From NCBI GenBank assembly GCA_020846515.1, contig JADLDX010000678.1, positions 1 through 8,882 of the forward strand: 8,882 nt of DNA. Direction: 5' to 3'. Shown here one piece after another: positions 5,465 through 8,882 of this stretch (positions are counted from its first letter, which is position 1; each line of letters opens with the position of its first letter). Source of the DNA: Pirellulaceae bacterium. Its GTDB lineage: Bacteria > Planctomycetota > Planctomycetia > Pirellulales > Pirellulaceae. A model generated the notes under the pieces. That model saw nothing but the letters and a program-made list of their open reading frames with translations, had not been told where the DNA came from and made no database searches. Made by a program: the position numbers and the translations under genes.

Positions 5465-6250
5465 TCAAAAGGGCTGTAGTCGATTGGCCCATTGGGTAAA
5501 CCAGCCGCGACGGTAACCGTCACGGGCTTGGCCAGACTCACGCTTGTCGATTTTTAGAACGATGATGTCCTTGCTCAATACCAGGTTGTCTGGCCCGATA
5601 TCTTTGGCTTGACACATGCCGGAGAGCGAAATCTCCCAGCGGTTATCGTTGGTGGTGATCGATTTATGGGCTTCCAACACGATATTGCCGTTGGGTCGAA
5701 TATCTGCGATTTCGCCCGCAATGTTGAACACGAGTGTTTCACGCGTTTGCAGGTCACTGGTGGCCCTAAACTGTTCATTCACCTGTCCGTTGACTTGCGG
5801 ATCGCCGGCTGACTGAGGCGCTTTGCGAACTGCTTTGAGACCTTCCAGTTCGATCCAGTCCTTGAGAACGGCATCGTAAAGAATGTTCTTGCGTTGGGAG
5901 GCACGACCTTCGGCGGTCATTCTCGCAACTTCGTCGACACGAATACTAATCACATCATGAATGCGCAAGACGCGCGGAGGCGGCGGAGGGGCGTAGGTCC
6001 AACTGGCGGCCGACAGCTGTGGCGACTGGGGAAACTGCGGAGAAACGACCGTGCCACCTTCAGGTGTCGATGGGACTAAGGCCGCTCCTGGTCGAAAGTT
6101 GTTTGGCGAGTTCATGGTTGGCGCGGGTATGCCTTGGGGCGCAGGCAACTGAAACAGACTGCTGTTCTGGGCCCAAGCGGTGCCAGTTCCCAAGACGGCA
6201 CACAAGGTCCAGGCGATCGAGTAGCAGATTGCCAGCGAACGTTTGGTCAT
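5465..6250 (-). CDS. flgH: Flagellar L-ring protein FlgH
   Basis: The 261-residue product forms the outer-membrane L ring. Visible parts are a signal peptide (residues 1-27, cleavage suggested after TAWA), a long Pro/Gln/Ser-rich linker (about 33-92, including five consecutive prolines), and the conserved L-ring core: VISIRVDEVARMTAEGRAS, LVFNIAGEIADIRPNGNIVLEA, the ISLSGMCQAKDI block and DNLVLSKDI. The C-terminus GWFTQWANRLQPF matches the family's GWL...PF ending. FlgH is normally a lipoprotein, but neither Cys9 nor Cys17 sits in a lipobox, and there is no cysteine at the predicted cleavage site. It therefore looks processed by signal peptidase I. Its ATG overlaps the flgA TGA by 4 bases (ATGA), which points to translational coupling and supports this start. 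Confidence 0.93.
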   Translation of the reverse strand: MTKRSLAICYSIAWTLCAVLGTGTAWAQNSSLFQLPAPQGIPAPTMNSPNNFRPGAALVPSTPEGGTVVSPQFPQSPQLSAASWTYAPPPPPRVLRIHDVISIRVDEVARMTAEGRASQRKNILYDAVLKDWIELEGLKAVRKAPQSAGDPQVNGQVNEQFRATSDLQTRETLVFNIAGEIADIRPNGNIVLEAHKSITTNDNRWEISLSGMCQAKDIGPDNLVLSKDIIVLKIDKRESGQARDGYRRGWFTQWANRLQPF

Positions 6251-7680
6251 CTTCGGATCCCATCGTCAAGAGTGTTGGAGGAATTCGTTGGGTTGGTGGC
6301 GGCCATGCGCCGGCCTCGATCGCCAGAGGCAGATGGATTAAGGAATTCAGTGCGTGGCTTGATGCGCGTGTTGTTGCGTATGTTCGTTCGCGGATCTTGA
6401 CGATCGTCCGCTAGCGAAGGTTGGCTGACTTGAGCCGCACCGGCTATGCGAACTTGCATAGGGCCAACCACGATCGCTTGAAGTCGCTTGCGGGTAGACA
6501 GCAGTTCAACGTTGACCAGGTCGCCAACGGCGCCACCGGAGAGAGCTTTGCCGGGCGTCTTTACGGAAATGGCTCCAGCCACCGACTCGATCTCGATCAA
6601 CTCACCGCTACTAATCACCGCGGGTTCGCCAATGGCGCCGCGCGGGACTGGCAAACCGGTACTGAGACTGCGCCGCAATTGTTTGCCGACGACTTCTTCG
6701 ATGTCCAAATAATATTCACCAACTTGATCGAGCATGCGTTCGGGCAGCGCTGCGTATTCCAGAGCTGACTCGTCCAGCACTTCATCGCGGCGTAGCGAAC
6801 GACCGGCGACGACAACCATCGTGGGCAGATAGATCTCGGGTGTCAGCTCGAGTTCTACCTCCTGTCCCTGAAAGCGATAGACGTACAGCAGGGTTTGCGG
6901 GCCCGTCCAGGGAGCCTCTCCACCTTCAATGGAAATGATATTGCGTCGCTGAATCAATGCGGTTGCATGTTCAGCCGGTATTTGAACATCGATTCGCCAC
7001 TGAGTTCTTTCACCCGACATCGTCCAGAGATACTCGCGAGTCGCTTGGATGACGCTGGCCTGTGCCGATGCGATGGCGCGATCAGGCACAAAGGCTGGCA
7101 TTGCCTTGCGAGGCTGCAGTGGCTGCGTAGCCTGTACAGCCGCGGGAGCATTGATGCGCATGATCCGCACCGATTCGGGCCCGGACCAACGCACTTGCTC
7201 AGGCCGAACGTTGCGAAACCCAAGATGACGCCTCAAATCCGCTGCCGTCCAGTCTTGACCACTACCGACGTTCGGAGCAGGGGCGAGGACCATCTCAAGT
7301 AGATCTTCGCGGGACTTGGCACCCCAACTGATGACTTCGATCAGATCGCCAAACTTGACGACGTTGGAGTGCGTTGTTGGGGACGTCTTAAAGCGGACGG
7401 CCAGCGCATCGCTGGTCTTGGCACCGGTAAGCGCTTTGACCGGCGCGGGCGCAGAATGTAACAAGTCGTCGGCTACGGCCAATTCACTAACAAACACCCA
7501 ACCCATACATAGCCAACCAGCACATAGGCACCAAACGAGCATACGTAGGCGCTGTGCCGTCGATCGCTGCGGGTAGGAGGAGGGCCATCGCTCAGTGAGT
7601 GACACAAACCATGCCTGCAAAGCATGCGTAGATGTCGATATTCGCGAGCTATGTAGTCTGGTGGATCGTAAAGTAAACAT
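6247..7680 (-). CDS. flgA: Flagellar P-ring chaperone FlgA, extended
   Basis: The product is 477 residues, well above the 220-350 typical of FlgA, a periplasmic chaperone for P-ring assembly. A hydrophobic export segment at about 47-65 ends at ELAVA, with likely cleavage near residue 70. An N-terminal FlgA-like region follows (about 106-175). The SAF/ChapFlgA part is clear: VVVAGRSLRRDEVLDESALEY (289-309), VVGKQLRRSLSTGLPVPRGAI (330-350) and VISSGELIEIESVAGAISVKTPGKALSGGAVGDLVNVELL (355-394), ending near residue 412. About 65 basic, low-complexity residues follow as an extra tail. The start is uncertain. ATG 7680 lies only 5 bases after flgG but places 46 residues before the export segment; GTG at 7605 (codon 26) or ATG at 7542 (codon 47) would give more usual signal peptides. 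It sits between flgG and flgH, as in many flgFGAHIJ clusters. Confidence 0.9.
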   Translation of the reverse strand: MFTLRSTRLHSSRISTSTHALQAWFVSLTERWPSSYPQRSTAQRLRMLVWCLCAGWLCMGWVFVSELAVADDLLHSAPAPVKALTGAKTSDALAVRFKTSPTTHSNVVKFGDLIEVISWGAKSREDLLEMVLAPAPNVGSGQDWTAADLRRHLGFRNVRPEQVRWSGPESVRIMRINAPAAVQATQPLQPRKAMPAFVPDRAIASAQASVIQATREYLWTMSGERTQWRIDVQIPAEHATALIQRRNIISIEGGEAPWTGPQTLLYVYRFQGQEVELELTPEIYLPTMVVVAGRSLRRDEVLDESALEYAALPERMLDQVGEYYLDIEEVVGKQLRRSLSTGLPVPRGAIGEPAVISSGELIEIESVAGAISVKTPGKALSGGAVGDLVNVELLSTRKRLQAIVVGPMQVRIAGAAQVSQPSLADDRQDPRTNIRNNTRIKPRTEFLNPSASGDRGRRMAATNPTNSSNTLDDGIRR

Positions 7681-7685
7681 GCGCG

Positions 7686-8489
7686 TTACCTACGCAGATT
7701 CGAAATCAATTGCATTAGCTGGTCACCGGCCTGAACGGCTTGGGAATTCAACTCGAAACCACGCTGAGTGGTGATGAGATCGATTAGTTCTTGTACTGGT
7801 TCAACGTTAGAGGACTCGAGTGAGCCCTGTCGAAGCAAGCCCATGCCGTTGGTGCCTGGATCGCCAGCGACCGGTTGGTTGCTGGCATCGGTTTGCATGT
7901 ACATGTTCTCGCCAACCTTCAATAGACCGTCAGGGTTTACGAACTGAGCCATTTGCAACTGCCCGACTTGTTGCAGTTGTTGGTTTCCTGGCTGGCGAAC
8001 CTGAACTTGTCCACTGGGGCTGATCACGATCGCGATAGCATCTTGAGGGATTTGGACGGGTGGTTCGAGCAATCTTCCGGTTTGTGCCGAGCCGATGACC
8101 AGGTTCCCGTTGGCGTTTAGATCCAGGTTACCAGCCCGCGTAAACATGACTTGCTGACTTTGAGGATCCAGCACCTGCAGGAAACCAGGACCTTCGATGG
8201 CCACATCCAAGTCGCGACCGGTCGCTTGGACAGCACCTTGACGGAAGTCCTTCTGAGTACTTTGTAGTCGCGAGCCCAAGCCTACTTGGGTACCAGTGGC
8301 TGTCGGTAACTGCGTGGAGTCCAGCATGCCGGGGTAGACTTCGTTGCGATATAACAGGTCTTCGAAGTTAGCGCGATCGCGTTTGAATCCCGTGGTATTG
8401 ATGTTGGCTAGATTGTTGGCGACGACGTCCAGCTTGGTCTGCATGGCATCCATGCCGGTGGCCGCTGTATACAACGTTTGTACACTCAT
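7686..8489 (-). CDS. flgG: Flagellar distal rod protein FlgG
   Basis: The 267-residue product is close to the usual 260 and matches FlgG throughout. It forms the distal rod that passes through the P and L rings. The N-terminal rod motif is LYTAATGMDAMQTKLDVVANNLANINTTGFK, followed by the FEDLLY block typical of FlgG. Next come RDLDVAIEGPGFLQV, GLLKVGENMYMQT and the C-terminal GSLESSNVEPVQELIDLITTQRGFELNSQAVQ, which packs with the N-terminal helix. There is no cleavable signal; axial proteins leave through the flagellar type III system. The start is supported by AAGGAG (8503-8498) 8 bases upstream of the ATG, the best ribosome binding site in the window. It lies 37 bases after flgF and 5 bases before flgA. 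Confidence 0.97.
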   Translation of the reverse strand: MSVQTLYTAATGMDAMQTKLDVVANNLANINTTGFKRDRANFEDLLYRNEVYPGMLDSTQLPTATGTQVGLGSRLQSTQKDFRQGAVQATGRDLDVAIEGPGFLQVLDPQSQQVMFTRAGNLDLNANGNLVIGSAQTGRLLEPPVQIPQDAIAIVISPSGQVQVRQPGNQQLQQVGQLQMAQFVNPDGLLKVGENMYMQTDASNQPVAGDPGTNGMGLLRQGSLESSNVEPVQELIDLITTQRGFELNSQAVQAGDQLMQLISNLRR

Positions 8490-8497
8490 CGATCAAG

Positions 8498-8503
8498 CTC
8501 CTT
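8498..8503 (-). promoter_or_regulatory. Shine-Dalgarno of flgG
   Basis: AAGGAG reads on the minus strand 8 bases before the flgG ATG. It stands out because the other starts in this window have weak or no such sequence, which fits high translation of an abundant rod subunit. Confidence 0.8.
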
Positions 8504-8526
8504 CGCTGCGGATGGAATGAATTTGG

Positions 8527-8882
8527 TTACTCACCTAGGACGCGGCTGATCAGCGAACCGAGTGTCTGATCTTGTGTTTGTATCATTCGCACATTGGCTT
8601 CGTAGACGCGCGAGGCTTCGATCAACTCCATCATGGCAGCCGTGGGCTTGACCGAAGACTCCTCAATGGCTCCACCGACAACCTGGCGTTCAGTGGCTGG
8701 TACAGGAACAATGTCCGCCAGCGACTGGAACAGGTTATCGCCCACGCGCGACAGATCGCCTGTTTCCTTTGGTTGAGCCAGCATTAGCGTTTGCAGTTGT
8801 CCGGCTTGCTGGACCGAACCGTCATCCATAACCTGAAAAGGTATGAGGGGATTGATGGTCACCGGACCACCTGCGGCCGATA
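8527..8882 (-). CDS. flgF: Flagellar proximal rod protein FlgF, C-terminal part
   Basis: The frame stays open to the window edge, so the 5' part lies outside; about 118 C-terminal residues are visible. They match the FlgE/F/G axial family. A VMDDGSVQQAGQLQTLML stretch precedes LSRVGDNLFQS, then VVGGAIEESSVKPTAAMMELIEASRVYEANVRMIQTQ and a LISRVLGE end. GAIEESSV corresponds to the G-x-LE-x-SNV motif, with Ser in place of Asn. FlgF rather than FlgG is inferred because a clear flgG follows 37 bases downstream. The protein forms part of the proximal rod and should be secreted without a cleaved signal. A GTG codon at 8862 lies within the open frame and is not a plausible start, because the conserved family sequence continues upstream. 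Confidence 0.87.
   Translation of the reverse strand, partial: SAAGGPVTINPLIPFQVMDDGSVQQAGQLQTLMLAQPKETGDLSRVGDNLFQSLADIVPVPATERQVVGGAIEESSVKPTAAMMELIEASRVYEANVRMIQTQDQTLGSLISRVLGE

Noticed and set aside
5378..5467. Possible FlgH-FlgI fusion by TGA readthrough
   Set aside because: The flgH TGA and flgI ATG share a frame with 29 open codons between them, but an open run of that length is expected by chance fairly often, and FlgI has its own clear signal peptide after the ATG.
4986..5492. Minus-strand open frame of 168 codons across the flgH-flgI junction
   Set aside because: It is out of frame with the well-conserved flgH end and flgI start, and its product is Arg/His-rich without recognisable motifs.

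Overview
The window reads as a moderate-GC chromosomal segment from a diderm bacterium, most likely a planctomycete of the Pirellulaceae type. The basis is indirect: L- and P-ring flagellar genes, mostly weak Shine-Dalgarno sequences, and intergenic palindromic repeats of a style I associate with that phylum. The taxonomic call is an inference. All nine supported genes lie on the minus strand, so transcription runs from high to low coordinates.

Positions 8882 to 3678 hold a distal-rod and ring gene cluster in the order flgF (5' part beyond the window), flgG, flgA, flgH, flgI and a short flgJ. flgF, flgG, flgA and flgH are tightly packed (gaps of 37 and 5 bases, then a 4-base overlap), which suggests one transcript. 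flgI and flgJ follow after gaps of 87 and about 110 bases. Together they build the rod (FlgF, FlgG), the outer-membrane L ring (FlgH) and the periplasmic P ring (FlgI). FlgA acts as P-ring chaperone and FlgJ as rod-assembly factor. FlgA is longer than usual, FlgH lacks a recognisable lipobox, and FlgJ has only the rod-binding domain with no peptidoglycan hydrolase.

Positions 3677 to 3320 are non-coding and full of structure: an 8-bp perfect hairpin, a GGGC/GCCC hairpin, a tandem 17-bp repeat, a long imperfect inverted repeat, and a 7-bp hairpin just before the next gene. I read this as the end of the flagellar cluster plus a repeat insertion and the promoter region of the next unit.

Positions 3319 to 174 hold three genes: a MacB/FtsX-type ABC transporter permease with no ATPase next to it, a DUF2237 protein, and a membrane-anchored AsmA-like protein. 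The spacing (54 and 23 bases) allows co-transcription. Two of the three are envelope-associated. The left edge (1 to 173) has no supported gene but carries a clear palindromic element of three 9-bp units on each side of a 10-base spacer.

I see no defence system, CRISPR, integrase, transposase, tRNA or rRNA. The genes are ordinary and intact; the less-explained signals are the non-coding repeats and a few departures from family norms.
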